DNA from: CBDFMR01 sp965249765
GTDB taxonomy: Bacteria > Bacteroidota > Bacteroidia > Chitinophagales > Saprospiraceae
NCBI GenBank assembly: GCA_965249765.1
Contig: CBDFMR010000004.1
Coordinates: 310,001-374,000, forward strand
Length of the DNA stretch: 64,000 bases
Reading direction: 5' to 3'
This document shows positions 1 through 8,169 of this stretch, piece by piece; positions within the stretch are counted from its first letter, which is position 1, and every line of letters begins with the position of its first letter. The notes under the pieces were generated by a model. The model was not told the DNA's origin. It made no database searches and saw only the letters and a list, made by a program, of their open reading frames with translations. The translations under genes and the position numbers were made by a program.

Positions 1-303
1 CCAAGGCAGACTAGAATATTGCTGAAAAACCATACTGATTCTCTGGTTCTTATCTATGGGTTTCCCCTTGATTATCACTTCTCCTTCTGTCGGCTTTTGG
101 AGACCAGCCATATACCTGAGTAGGGTGGACTTACCACAACCAGACATACCCAGGATTACTACAAACTGACCCTGTGCTGGCTTGTCTTCCACCAAAAATT
201 CTAAGTCTTTGATTATCCAATTCTGACCACCATCGTATGACTGTCCTACATTACGAAGCTCGATGATATTGTCATATGATACCTGATCTTGAAACTTAAC
301 CAT
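1..303 (-). CDS. NitT/TauT-type ABC transporter ATPase (5' part, runs off the window)
   Basis: Translation from the ATG at 303 gives about 100 residues before the window edge. Walker A (GMSGCGKST, residues 52-60) and the Q-loop (MVFQQYSSLPW, about 91-101) are intact, which makes this the nucleotide-binding subunit of an ABC importer. The SSLPW stretch after the Q-loop is typical of the nitrate/sulfonate/taurine (SsuB/TauB) group. The ATG overlaps the stop of the upstream permease by 8 nt (296-303), so the two are translationally coupled. The signature motif and Walker B lie outside the window. Substrate cannot be told from sequence. Confidence 0.9.
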   Translation of the reverse strand, partial: MVKFQDQVSYDNIIELRNVGQSYDGGQNWIIKDLEFLVEDKPAQGQFVVILGMSGCGKSTLLRYMAGLQKPTEGEVIIKGKPIDKNQRISMVFQQYSSLPW

Positions 304-1351
304 GCGCTACTTTTTTCTTCGTCATGAAACAATAGACCAAATATGATATGATGGAAAGGGCAATAAAGTGAATTACCCATACCGTGTCATCAAAGAGGTA
401 ACTCAAGGGCTTTATTCCACCCAAGAAATTGAATAGTTCGTTGGCTGCTAGTAATGCGTAGACCAGTAGGAAAGCCCATACCAGAGCTTGCATGCCAAAG
501 TCCCAGATGGTCTCGACGATTCCTTGCTCTTTAAGCTTGTCAGAGTATTGATCCTTGATTTGATATTTATGAGGAAAAAATTTCTTATCCAGATAAACAA
601 ATATTCTGTCCTGTAACAAACCAAATAGAATAAATACTAGCAGTATGGCAAACGTCTTATCCGGCCTTCCCATTCTTTGTCCTACTTTATAGACCAAAGA
701 CCCTAAACCACCTTGATCGCCTATTTGCTCAGCGACGATGATGTATGTCCATGAGATTGCTGTGAGAACTCTGATATCGTCAGATAATCTCGACATGACA
801 GAGGGGAAATACACGGTCTTTATTGTCTGCCAGTCCGATGCACCTAGAGTGTATACGGTCTTTAAATAAACATCTTGCACTTCTCTTACCCTCTGAATGA
901 TGATCGGAACTAGGTAAATCATGATACCAAATGCCAGGAAATTTATTTTTATTGAACTCTCTATACCAAAAGCAGCGATGAAAACTGAAGTTACAGCAGT
1001 GAGGGGAATAAAACGAAATGCGTTGACTTGAGCGTCAAAGGTTGCATTGAATAATGGATAAAGGGCAATAATGAAACCTATCGGTACGGATAAAAGTAAA
1101 GCCTTGATATAGCCTCCAAAGTTGAATCCCAATGACAAGCACAAGTTTTTAAAAAACTTATTATTGGCTATGAGATCCTGGTATGCTCCTGGAATACGTG
1201 AAGGTTTAGGAAGGATACCTGATTCTACCGATGGATCCTCGCCTAGAGTGACTAGATACCATAATAGTAATGTCAAGAGGAATCCTATAATTCCAAAGAT
1301 CAATCTTTGTTGACCAGTAACAGGTCCCCTCAATTTGAACATCCAATTCAC
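296..1351 (-). CDS. ABC transporter permease, NitT/TauT family
   Basis: 351 aa integral membrane protein with about six hydrophobic segments and a clear EAA loop (LGASDWQTIKTVYFP, about residues 166-180), the coupling-helix motif that contacts the ATPase. It should form the inner-membrane channel of an importer with the ATPase at 1-303 and the binding protein at 1402-3009. A final hydrophobic pair after the usual permease core makes it longer than the roughly 260 aa of SsuC/TauC. The longest frame starts at GTG (1351); ATG at 1342 is nearly as good. It is the fourth gene of a minus-strand operon. Confidence 0.88.
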   Translation of the reverse strand: MNWMFKLRGPVTGQQRLIFGIIGFLLTLLLWYLVTLGEDPSVESGILPKPSRIPGAYQDLIANNKFFKNLCLSLGFNFGGYIKALLLSVPIGFIIALYPLFNATFDAQVNAFRFIPLTAVTSVFIAAFGIESSIKINFLAFGIMIYLVPIIIQRVREVQDVYLKTVYTLGASDWQTIKTVYFPSVMSRLSDDIRVLTAISWTYIIVAEQIGDQGGLGSLVYKVGQRMGRPDKTFAILLVFILFGLLQDRIFVYLDKKFFPHKYQIKDQYSDKLKEQGIVETIWDFGMQALVWAFLLVYALLAANELFNFLGGIKPLSYLFDDTVWVIHFIALSIISYLVYCFMTKKKVAHG

Positions 1352-1401
1352 TTACTCAAAGTTTCATGTGACGAGCGTATGATATTATCCTGACTCAATG
1401 G

Positions 1402-3009
1402 CTATCCGGCAATGAGTTGGAACTCTGTCCTTCTATTTCTTGCTTTACAATCGTTTGTTGCATTCGTCTCACAGCCAGCTACTGGTTTGTCGGGACCATT
1501 GCCCACAATGACGAATCTATTAGGATTCATGTTATAAGCGGTTTTGAGGTAGTTAGCTACCGATTGTGCTCTTTTTTGAGAAAGTGACATGTTCATCGAT
1601 CGACCACCTACATTGTCGGTATTGCCTTCCACTCTAACCTTGACATTTCCGAATGTCTTTGCTACTTCGGCAAATTGTAAATCAATAATAGTTTTAGCAT
1701 TTTCAGTAAGTGTTGACTGACCAGTAGAGAAGTTAATGCTCACCGGTTTAGTAGCAAATGCGGGTAGTGTTTTTTCAGCGGCGGTTGTTGGCTTAAAATC
1801 TTTTCCTCTTTCTGCATCATGACCACTACCTGTAAGACCTTTGGCATTTCTCATGGGTGTAGTGTTGATCACGGATCGCCAGTTGGGTGCCACAGTCTCA
1901 GCATCTCCTGTCTCTACAAATTTTCTACTCATCTTATTGTATAGATCTGCCCCTTTCTGACCATTAAAATTATTGTTGAGACCAAAGAAATTTAGATTAT
2001 CACCATGATTTGTCCAATAGACAGTCTCGATCATTCCCATGGCATCATCAGTAGATAGGTCGTTCAATTCAGCAAGATACTTTGCGGCTTTTGGAAGATT
2101 AGCCTTATTTTTCAGTTCTGCAACTCCCTTCATCCATCCTTCGTAGAATCCTTCAAACATTGCTCGCTTTTTATTGATTACGTCCTCCTTAGCAAGCATG
2201 ATGTCTGCTATGATGTGAGATTGCTCACGAGTTGTCAACAATATTTTTGATCCCTTCACATCTCTAGTGGCAATGATGTCATCAGGGCTCCAGACCACGG
2301 CAGCATCTACGTCATCACTACGGAAAAGTTCAGCAGCTTTTAAGTTGTCTGATGTCTTTATAACTTTTACATCTTTATAATCCAGACCAGCCGCTTCCAG
2401 TGAAGAAACAAGAAGGGTCTGTGCTGGTGATGGTACTGCTACGGCCACCGTTTTATCTTTAAGGTCATTGACGGTATTGATGCCTCGTTTTACAATGATA
2501 GCATCACCTCCCCGTGACCAGTCTACTTGCATGAATGCCTTAGGCTTGTAAGCATTGATATCTGCAGGTGATGTATAGAGTGGAAAGGCATCCGCTGTCT
2601 GTACAATCACATCATACTCTCCAGCTATCCATGCATTCATTGCATTGAGGAGATCATTCTCTACTTTGAAGTCAACTTTAAATCCATAGTCCTTGTAGTA
2701 ACGACTATTGGTATTGGCTTGAGCACCTTCGTTGAAATAAAGACCAGGACCATATCCACCCCAAGTCACGAGTTGTACTCTCAAGGTATTATCATCATTA
2801 CGACCAGATTTTCCAAAAAGATCGCCATCCTTACCCTTGTCTTGAGAAGAAGCCTTGTCTTGCTCTTCTTGCTTATCTTTTTCGGCCATGTCCTTGAGGT
2901 CATTCCCCAAGCCGGTATTGTTCATAATCCATCTTCCACCAAAAAATAAAAGTGCTAGGATTAGTAGCACGATCAATAGTTTAGAAAATGTTGTTAGTCG
3001 TTTTGCCAT
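1402..3009 (-). CDS. Membrane-anchored substrate-binding protein fused to an OmpA peptidoglycan-binding domain
   Basis: 535 aa. Residues about 11-30 form one N-terminal membrane anchor (LLIVLLILALLFFGGRWI) followed by a polar, Asp/Lys-rich linker (40-75). Residues about 80-390 resemble NMT1/SsuA-like binding proteins (VQLVTWGGYGPGLYFNEG, then DLKDKTVAVAVPSPAQTLL). Residues about 420-535 are an OmpA C-terminal domain, with NMSLSQKRAQSVANYL and the conserved NRRTEF end. Known OmpA domains bind peptidoglycan (meso-DAP), so the protein probably spans from inner membrane to cell wall and presents substrate to the adjacent permease. The ligand is unknown. It lies 50 nt upstream of the permease in one operon. 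The fusion is unusual for a solute-binding protein. Confidence 0.8.
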   Translation of the reverse strand: MAKRLTTFSKLLIVLLILALLFFGGRWIMNNTGLGNDLKDMAEKDKQEEQDKASSQDKGKDGDLFGKSGRNDDNTLRVQLVTWGGYGPGLYFNEGAQANTNSRYYKDYGFKVDFKVENDLLNAMNAWIAGEYDVIVQTADAFPLYTSPADINAYKPKAFMQVDWSRGGDAIIVKRGINTVNDLKDKTVAVAVPSPAQTLLVSSLEAAGLDYKDVKVIKTSDNLKAAELFRSDDVDAAVVWSPDDIIATRDVKGSKILLTTREQSHIIADIMLAKEDVINKKRAMFEGFYEGWMKGVAELKNKANLPKAAKYLAELNDLSTDDAMGMIETVYWTNHGDNLNFFGLNNNFNGQKGADLYNKMSRKFVETGDAETVAPNWRSVINTTPMRNAKGLTGSGHDAERGKDFKPTTAAEKTLPAFATKPVSINFSTGQSTLTENAKTIIDLQFAEVAKTFGNVKVRVEGNTDNVGGRSMNMSLSQKRAQSVANYLKTAYNMNPNRFVIVGNGPDKPVAGCETNATNDCKARNRRTEFQLIAG

Positions 3010-3050
3010 TATATTGGTATTTGTTGTACTGAATTAGGTTTACGTATGTA

Positions 3051-4070
3051 TTAATCAAAAAAGTTGTCGTATTGGTTTCCTCGACCTACCTTTTCTGGTG
3101 TTTTTATTGGTGCATTAAGATCAAGTACATCGGCATCACTGTGCGCTTGAAGCAGTAATGACTCCTTTTCATCGCCAAGTAACAAGGACTCACCTTCTCG
3201 TTCCCATTTTTCTAGCATGGCCATTCCCTGCTCTTCAAATACTCCATTCTGCAGATCTACTGAGTCCATAAAGCTTTCTGACATTTCCATAAACCTTTCC
3301 ATCTCTCCCACTTTCTGACTAACGTCGTCAGCCACTTTTTCCAATGCCATATCAAACATTGCCTTCTTGTCAGGATCACCTTTGATGACACTCATTGCAG
3401 ATCGCATTGCATTGTGACCCGCCATGATGGCTTTCCTTTCTTGTTCTTTGACCATCACTTGGTCATCGATATCTTCCAGCATTATGGCTGAGTTTTCATA
3501 CATTTTTGTCAAGACACGGTAGAGTACTTCCATCTTACCATACAGATCATCGAGCTTCATATTGGAATCTCTAAGCCTACCTGCTTTTCGGCTCTTGAGG
3601 ATCATTACAGCTTTCTTGGAATCTTCTTTTGCTTTGCTTGCCTGGTTAAGATTGCTTTTTATTTCCTTTTGATTGTTGATGATCATCTCCTTGAGCTTAT
3701 GCATCTGCCCCCTGAGTTTGCTGATCTGCCTGTTCATCTTGCGAAGATTCCCCTTTAGATCATCGACATAACTTTTGAGGATGCCTATAGGGTCTATTTT
3801 TACAAAAAGCCCAGTGATCCACCTCATTACACTCTTGTACATGTAGCCTACAAGATTCCGCATACTGGGATCTAGCGCCATGTATATCACAGCTCCCAAG
3901 ATGAGTAGCGTGACAACCAATCCTACGGTAGTATGTAATGCTGCAATAATGGAACCCAGCAAACTAGAGACAAGTATTGCCCCACCAACAAGGATCAATC
4001 CTAAAAAAATACCGCCGGTGACTCCCTCAGGTCGACGCCAAAATGATTTTCTTCCATTCTCTTTTGCCAT
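3051..4070 (-). CDS. Two-TM protein with a long PspA-like coiled coil
   Basis: 339 aa. Two adjacent membrane helices occupy residues about 18-66 (GGIFLGLILVGGAILVSSLL and TVGLVVTLLILGAVIYMAL). Then follows a Lys/Glu-rich heptad region (about 95-300; GILKSYVDDLKGNLRKMNRQ) that resembles PspA/IM30-type coiled coils, and a short acidic tail. I do not recognise a named family. The gene lies 41 nt upstream of the OmpA-fused binding protein and on the same strand, so it probably belongs to the same envelope complex. A membrane-stress or scaffold role is a guess from the PspA resemblance only. Confidence 0.65.
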   Translation of the reverse strand: MAKENGRKSFWRRPEGVTGGIFLGLILVGGAILVSSLLGSIIAALHTTVGLVVTLLILGAVIYMALDPSMRNLVGYMYKSVMRWITGLFVKIDPIGILKSYVDDLKGNLRKMNRQISKLRGQMHKLKEMIINNQKEIKSNLNQASKAKEDSKKAVMILKSRKAGRLRDSNMKLDDLYGKMEVLYRVLTKMYENSAIMLEDIDDQVMVKEQERKAIMAGHNAMRSAMSVIKGDPDKKAMFDMALEKVADDVSQKVGEMERFMEMSESFMDSVDLQNGVFEEQGMAMLEKWEREGESLLLGDEKESLLLQAHSDADVLDLNAPIKTPEKVGRGNQYDNFFD

Positions 4071-4181
4071 TGATAATCATATAGTAATGCCTTGCAAAGA
4101 TAATTATATGAGTAAATAACGCCGTACAATGGTCACAACAATACAAGAGACGATCAAATGACCCAATTATTAGACAAATCG

Positions 4182-4856
4182 CTACTGGAGGTAGCTTTCC
4201 ATCTTGTTCATGTCATTCTCTATCTGGCTTCTGACTAGATGCAGCGCAACAAGAAATCTCTCGTTGGTGGCTTCCACCTTAGCTGCGGACTGATTGATGG
4301 TCGACTTTATTTGTTCAAGCTTTTTGTTGTGGATATCAATTTCCTTCTTGAGCTTTTCGATCTGCTTTTCTTTTTCTTGAGCCAATCGCTGATGATTCTT
4401 GATTTCTTCTTCCTTACCTGTGATCTGCTTTTCTCGTTGATTTTTAAGCGCTTCTTTAAACTTTAACTCCTCCTTCTTTAGAACCGTAAGGTAATGCTTA
4501 GCACTGGTTACAAGCTTTGTTGGGGTGGCGCCCATAGTCTTCGCCATAGCAAATGCTGACTTATACTTTGTGGCTTCATCCATTTCCATGTCAGTCAGTG
4601 ATTGTAATGACTGCTTATACTCCAGATAGTCAAAGCCATCAAGATTTGCTGCTTCTATCGATTTCAAGAGTACATCAACAAACTTGGCGTCTGCCTTTTT
4701 ACCGGTAACACTCACGGTAGGTGGATCAGGAATATCAGCACTAGTACTAGAGGAGTCCTTACTGGTACTTTGTTTGTTGACACTAGTACTTTCTGTACTC
4801 GAGCTGTTCTCATCCTCGACTACAAATAGATTCTTTAATTTTTTAAACATAGACAA
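4182..4856 (-). CDS. Hypothetical coiled-coil cytoplasmic protein
   Basis: 224 aa without signal peptide or membrane segment. Residues about 15-50 are a low-complexity Ser/Thr linker (ESTSVNKQSTSKDSSSTSAD). Residues 55-115 may be a small helical domain, and about 120-215 form a strongly heptadic coiled coil (EEIKNHQRLAQEKEKQIEKL). It is the first gene of the minus-strand transporter operon, 111 nt before the two-TM coiled-coil gene. I recognise no family. The pairing of two coiled-coil genes suggests they interact, but that is inference. Confidence 0.6.
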   Translation of the reverse strand: MSMFKKLKNLFVVEDENSSSTESTSVNKQSTSKDSSSTSADIPDPPTVSVTGKKADAKFVDVLLKSIEAANLDGFDYLEYKQSLQSLTDMEMDEATKYKSAFAMAKTMGATPTKLVTSAKHYLTVLKKEELKFKEALKNQREKQITGKEEEIKNHQRLAQEKEKQIEKLKKEIDIHNKKLEQIKSTINQSAAKVEATNERFLVALHLVRSQIENDMNKMESYLQ

Positions 4857-4984
4857 CTTTTAATTTCTGCTTGTTGGCATAAAAATAGAAATTACATTTG
4901 AGGGTGCAGATAAAATGTTGCCGATTGAATTTTACCAACAGAGTAGAAATGAATCTCAAATAGAAAAGTTGCTAACTTGTAATT

Positions 4985-5395
4985 ATGTACAGACACCAAA
5001 TAAAGAAAAGAGTGAGGTATGGTGAGACAGATCAGATGGGCTATCTCTACTATGGCAATTATGCGACATACTATGAAATAGGAAGGACAGAATTTATAAG
5101 ATCTCTGGGTACTACATATAGGGAATTAGAGGTAAACCATGGTGTCATGATGCCAGTTGTTAGGATGACTACTAAGTTCTATTTGCCGGCTCGGTATGAT
5201 GACGAGATCACAATCGTAACGGAACTTGCAGAAGTGCCTACCAAGTTCATGACATTCATCTCTAAAGTATATAACGAGGCTGGAGACTTACTCAATGAGG
5301 GAGAAGTCAAACTGCTTTTTGTAGATATGAAGACTAATAAAAGGGTGGACACCCCCGACTATTTATTGGATATATTGATGTCGTATTTCTCATGA
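4985..5395 (+). CDS. Acyl-CoA thioesterase, YbgC/FcbC hotdog family
   Basis: 136 aa, the usual length of 4HBT-type thioesterases. The active-site segment near the N-terminus (GETDQMGYLYYGNYATYYE, residues about 13-31) carries the catalytic Asp and the following G-x-x-Y-x-x-Y pattern of the family. It hydrolyses acyl-CoA; in Proteobacteria YbgC works on short-chain or ACP-linked substrates near the Tol-Pal system, but that context is absent here. Its stop overlaps the next ATG (ATGA, 5392-5395), so it is coupled to the YihY gene. It is divergent from the transporter operon. Confidence 0.87.
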   Translation: MYRHQIKKRVRYGETDQMGYLYYGNYATYYEIGRTEFIRSLGTTYRELEVNHGVMMPVVRMTTKFYLPARYDDEITIVTELAEVPTKFMTFISKVYNEAGDLLNEGEVKLLFVDMKTNKRVDTPDYLLDILMSYFS

Positions 5396-6357
5396 CGCTG
5401 TGGGAAAGAATACTGGCGCTGCCTGTTATTACGCATGTCGTTGATTTGTCTAAAACCTATGCTCTGCCTGGTATGGGCAAGGTGCCTATATATAACGTAG
5501 TGATGTTTATCTATGGTGAGCTACAACGAGAGACTATAACAACGAGGGCCAATGCCGTGGCTTTCAGCTTTTTCCTCTCCTTGTTTCCCAGCCTTATTTT
5601 TCTTTTTACATTGATTCCACTGCTGCCAGTCTCTGCTAATTATTTGGAATTGATTGATGTTTACCTGAAGGATTTTCTACCTGTCCATGCCCACCTTTAT
5701 TTGATGGAAATCATCACTGACATCGCCTCAATCAAGAGAGAGGGATTGTTGTCTTTAGGTTTTTTCCTTGCCGTTTTTTTTGCTTCGAGTGGTATGCTGA
5801 CATTGATGTCGGGGTTTGATAAGTCTCATACTGCCGCTTTTAAGAAGAGAAGCTGGGTCAGAGAACGTGTCATCGCTGTATTGCTCACTGGTCTTCTGGC
5901 TTTTTTGCTGATTTCTTCATTTGTCATGGTCGTCCTTGGATCGCAGTTGTTTCAGGTATTGCTGGGATATCTGGAGATGTCAGAGCATTCAGTATTCTTG
6001 GTCAAGGTTTTGAGGTGGGTCATCTTACTCCTTCTTTTCTATACTGTATTTACTACCATTTACACCTATGGTCCTTCGATGCATAAGAGGTTACACTTCT
6101 TCAACCCTGGTGCGACGTTGGCCACGATCTTATCTTTGCTGAGTTCCGGTGCCTTTGCCTACTTTGTCAATAACTTTGGCCAGTATAATGAGCTCTATGG
6201 ATCGATAGGTGCATTGATCGTTTTGCTGATCTGGATCCAAATCAATGCATTTATTTTGATCGCCGGATTTGAGCTGAATGCCAGCATTGCGGTGAATAGA
6301 TTTTGGAGGGTGATAAGTAATAAGAATAAATTTATAAGTAGAAGACATAAGACATAG
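5392..6357 (+). CDS. YihY/BrkB family inner-membrane protein
   Basis: 321 aa with about six membrane spans. The N-terminal ETITTRANAVAFSFFLSLFP pattern and the later YGPSMHKR / GSIGALIVLLIWIQ segments are hallmarks of the YihY (formerly RNase BN) family. These proteins are conserved in bacteria; a transport role has been suggested but the biochemical function is not settled, and the old RNase BN name is wrong. It overlaps the thioesterase by 4 nt and likely shares its promoter. Confidence 0.85.
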   Translation: MTLWERILALPVITHVVDLSKTYALPGMGKVPIYNVVMFIYGELQRETITTRANAVAFSFFLSLFPSLIFLFTLIPLLPVSANYLELIDVYLKDFLPVHAHLYLMEIITDIASIKREGLLSLGFFLAVFFASSGMLTLMSGFDKSHTAAFKKRSWVRERVIAVLLTGLLAFLLISSFVMVVLGSQLFQVLLGYLEMSEHSVFLVKVLRWVILLLLFYTVFTTIYTYGPSMHKRLHFFNPGATLATILSLLSSGAFAYFVNNFGQYNELYGSIGALIVLLIWIQINAFILIAGFELNASIAVNRFWRVISNKNKFISRRHKT

Positions 6358-6523
6358 ACAATTAGACAATAGGATTTGAAAATTTGAGGACGTGAAGATG
6401 GCTTGATCGCAATTCGCAGATCGCAATACGCTCAGTAGATATTGAGATCAACTCCTCGATTCCTCAACTAATCCATCTAAGCACCTAACAAAAGAAACCG
6501 AGATTTCGGGAACACGAGATTAG

Positions 6524-6784
6524 ATTACTCAAAAAGGATACGGCTTCCAGATAGAGATGAAGTATTCATCTAAGCTCAATGGATTTAAAATCAAAGAATT
6601 ACCCATTACATTTACAGATCGGATCAAAGGAACGTCCAAGATGAACAGCTCCATCATTACTGAGGCTATATGGGGCGTCATCAAGATGCGGTGGAGGGGA
6701 ATAACAGGGTACTATACTGAATGGTCGTTACCTATAGCGAAATTGAGATGGCGATACCCCGTATTTCTTCTTAAAAATCTTTGA
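6524..6784 (+). pseudogene. C-terminal remnant of a polyprenol-phosphate mannosyltransferase-like GT2
   Basis: The open frame from 6524 (just after an in-frame TAG at 6521) reads QKGYGFQIEMKYSSKLNGFK, then IKELPITFTDRIKGTSKM and EAIWGVIKMRW. This matches the C-terminal end of DPM1-type GT2 enzymes (GFxIxExPIxFxDRxxGxSKM). The N-terminal catalytic two thirds, including the DxD metal site, is missing upstream. True homology seems to stop near 6715; the rest of the frame runs antisense to an AraC remnant. I call it a decayed fragment. Confidence 0.6.
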
Positions 6785-6877
6785 GAAGATGTGGTTGTTG
6801 TTGTATCCCACTTTGGCTAAAATTTCTGATATGATCAATGTCAAAGAAATCAAAACTATATAGAAAAATCTCCTCAT
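6728..6877 (-). pseudogene. Remnant of an AraC-family regulator C-terminal HTH
   Basis: On the minus strand a 49-codon frame ends with ISEILAKVGYNNNHIFSKIF, KKKYGVSPSQF and a stop at 6728. This is the second helix-turn-helix of AraC/XylS regulators (pattern IxEIAxxVGFxxxxYFSxxFKKxxGxSPxxFR). The N-terminal residues (MRRFFYIVLISLTLI) do not belong to the family, so only about 33 codons are recognisable. It overlaps the tail of the GT2 remnant on the other strand. Both look like debris from rearrangement. Confidence 0.55.
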
Positions 6878-7012
6878 TTTGCAAGGCTCCAGCTGTAATC
6901 AATCTAGATGGTAAGTTAAGACCTTTCCAAAGATATTATCTCTTTCTATCTCTATTCAAGCAACAAAGCCGTTGAAAGGTATAAAATATTATTTAATTAA
7001 CGTGAATAATGC

Positions 7013-7225
7013 TTAATCGGGTGTACGACAAAATGCAGACTCAAGCAGCAAGCATAATAGGGTCTTCAGTCTGATTCCAAGCTCCACTTTATGATAGCAC
7101 TGAAGGTTGGCGAAGGCGATTGAGTCAGCGATGGACCACTTGAGCCCTTGAAGTTTGAGCGTTGCTGTATTATGTTTTGATGAGTGGGCTCTATTGGACT
7201 CGATGCGATCAATAACCCTTCTTCT
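7013..7225 (-). pseudogene. Possible C-terminal remnant of a transposase or other protein
   Basis: A 70-codon open frame on the minus strand reads RVIDRIESNRAHSSKHNTAT, then LKLQGLKWSIADSIAFANLQ, and ends at 7013. Its composition (no rare-codon clusters, balanced charge) looks coded, unlike the AT-rich plus-strand frame opposite. I suspect the tail of a transposase but cannot name a family. No start codon or RBS is evident. Confidence 0.25.
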
Positions 7226-7644
7226 TTATATGTTTTATACATCTTCGATCTGTATGTTCTTCATATCTTATATCTATTTTTTCGCCTGAGCGGCTTAAAT
7301 ATTTTGGCCCTTATGCTTTTCAAGAGCTCAATGACTTGTTCTACTCCGCCTTCTAAGAATGATTTTTTCTGCGCCGAAAACTATACCTTTCTCTTATCCT
7401 CATTATCTACCATACTTCTTTCAGCCGATTACACATTAGATTTCTTTATTATATATAATATCACTATATTTATATTGTCGATAATGTGTGTTTTACATAT
7501 TATAGATACCAACCTAAGATAATTTACTGATAATAAGTAGGCTGTTTGTAAGCAAATTAATTGCCATGTGTAATGTATTTGTTTACAGATTTTTTCACAT
7601 GAGGAAAAAATGTAATGTTTTTATGAATTAGTGGTGTAGAAAAG
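7226..7644. other. AT-rich intergenic stretch before mraZ
   Basis: Very AT-rich sequence with a 112-codon plus-strand frame (7184-7522) rich in Leu, Ile, Phe and Tyr that I judge to be spurious. I see no RNA gene or terminator with a convincing stem. Confidence 0.4.
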
Positions 7645-7675
7645 TGGGAGAAAGTGGGAAATTGGAATATATTTG
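7645..7675 (+). promoter_or_regulatory. MraZ operator (two TGGGA repeats) overlapping a Bacteroidota -7 promoter element
   Basis: Two direct TGGGA repeats at 7645-7649 and 7655-7659 are spaced exactly 10 nt start to start, the arrangement known for the E. coli mraZ operator (TGGGN with 5-nt spacers). A Bacteroidota -7 element, TATATTTG, lies at 7668-7675, about 30 nt before the mraZ ATG. The repeats cover the place where the -33 element would be, so bound MraZ would block sigma contact. Autorepression is inferred from the E. coli case. Confidence 0.7.
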
Positions 7676-7704
7676 AGCTATCAACCTGATGATAGTGTGA
7701 TTTT

Positions 7705-8169
7705 ATGTATCAGCTAACTGGAGAGTACGAATGCAAAATAGATGCAAAAGGACGAGTCCGATTGCCATCAGCACTCATACGACAAGTAGGAGGAGGAGAA
7801 ACCATAAAATTTACTGTCAACAGGGGGTTTGAGAGACATTTGATGCTGTATCCCAGTGATGTCTGGGAAAAAAAGACGAAAGAGATAAACCAGCTCAATA
7901 TCTACCAAACAAGCAAAAGACGGGCAATAAGATATTTCTATAGAGGGGCTACGGAACTCACCTTAGATAGCGCGGATAGAATATTATTACCGAAAAGCTT
8001 GATCGAGTACGCAGGCATGGGAAAGGAACTAGTCCTTTTTGCCTATCACGAACAAATTGAAATTTGGGCCAAAGACAAGTACGAGCAAATGCTCAGTGAA
8101 GAGCCAGACCAGTTCGCCGAAATAGCAGATGAGATATTCGGAGAAAAGGACGAGACTCAAGATGACTGA
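7705..8169 (+). CDS. mraZ: Division/cell-wall cluster transcriptional regulator MraZ
   Basis: 154 aa, close to the family norm of about 143-152. Two SpoVT/AbrB-like swapped-hairpin repeats are visible: DAKGRVRLPSAL near residue 13 and DSADRILLPKSLIEYAG near residue 92. MraZ forms ring-shaped oligomers that bind TGGGA repeats, and such repeats sit 45-60 nt upstream. It is the first gene of the dcw cluster, and its end overlaps rsmH by 8 nt. Confidence 0.95.
   Translation: MYQLTGEYECKIDAKGRVRLPSALIRQVGGGETIKFTVNRGFERHLMLYPSDVWEKKTKEINQLNIYQTSKRRAIRYFYRGATELTLDSADRILLPKSLIEYAGMGKELVLFAYHEQIEIWAKDKYEQMLSEEPDQFAEIADEIFGEKDETQDD

Noticed and set aside
7184..7522. 112 aa plus-strand frame before mraZ
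   Set aside because: Very AT-rich, Leu/Ile/Phe-rich composition, no RBS, no recognisable domain, and it overlaps a more coding-like minus-strand fragment.
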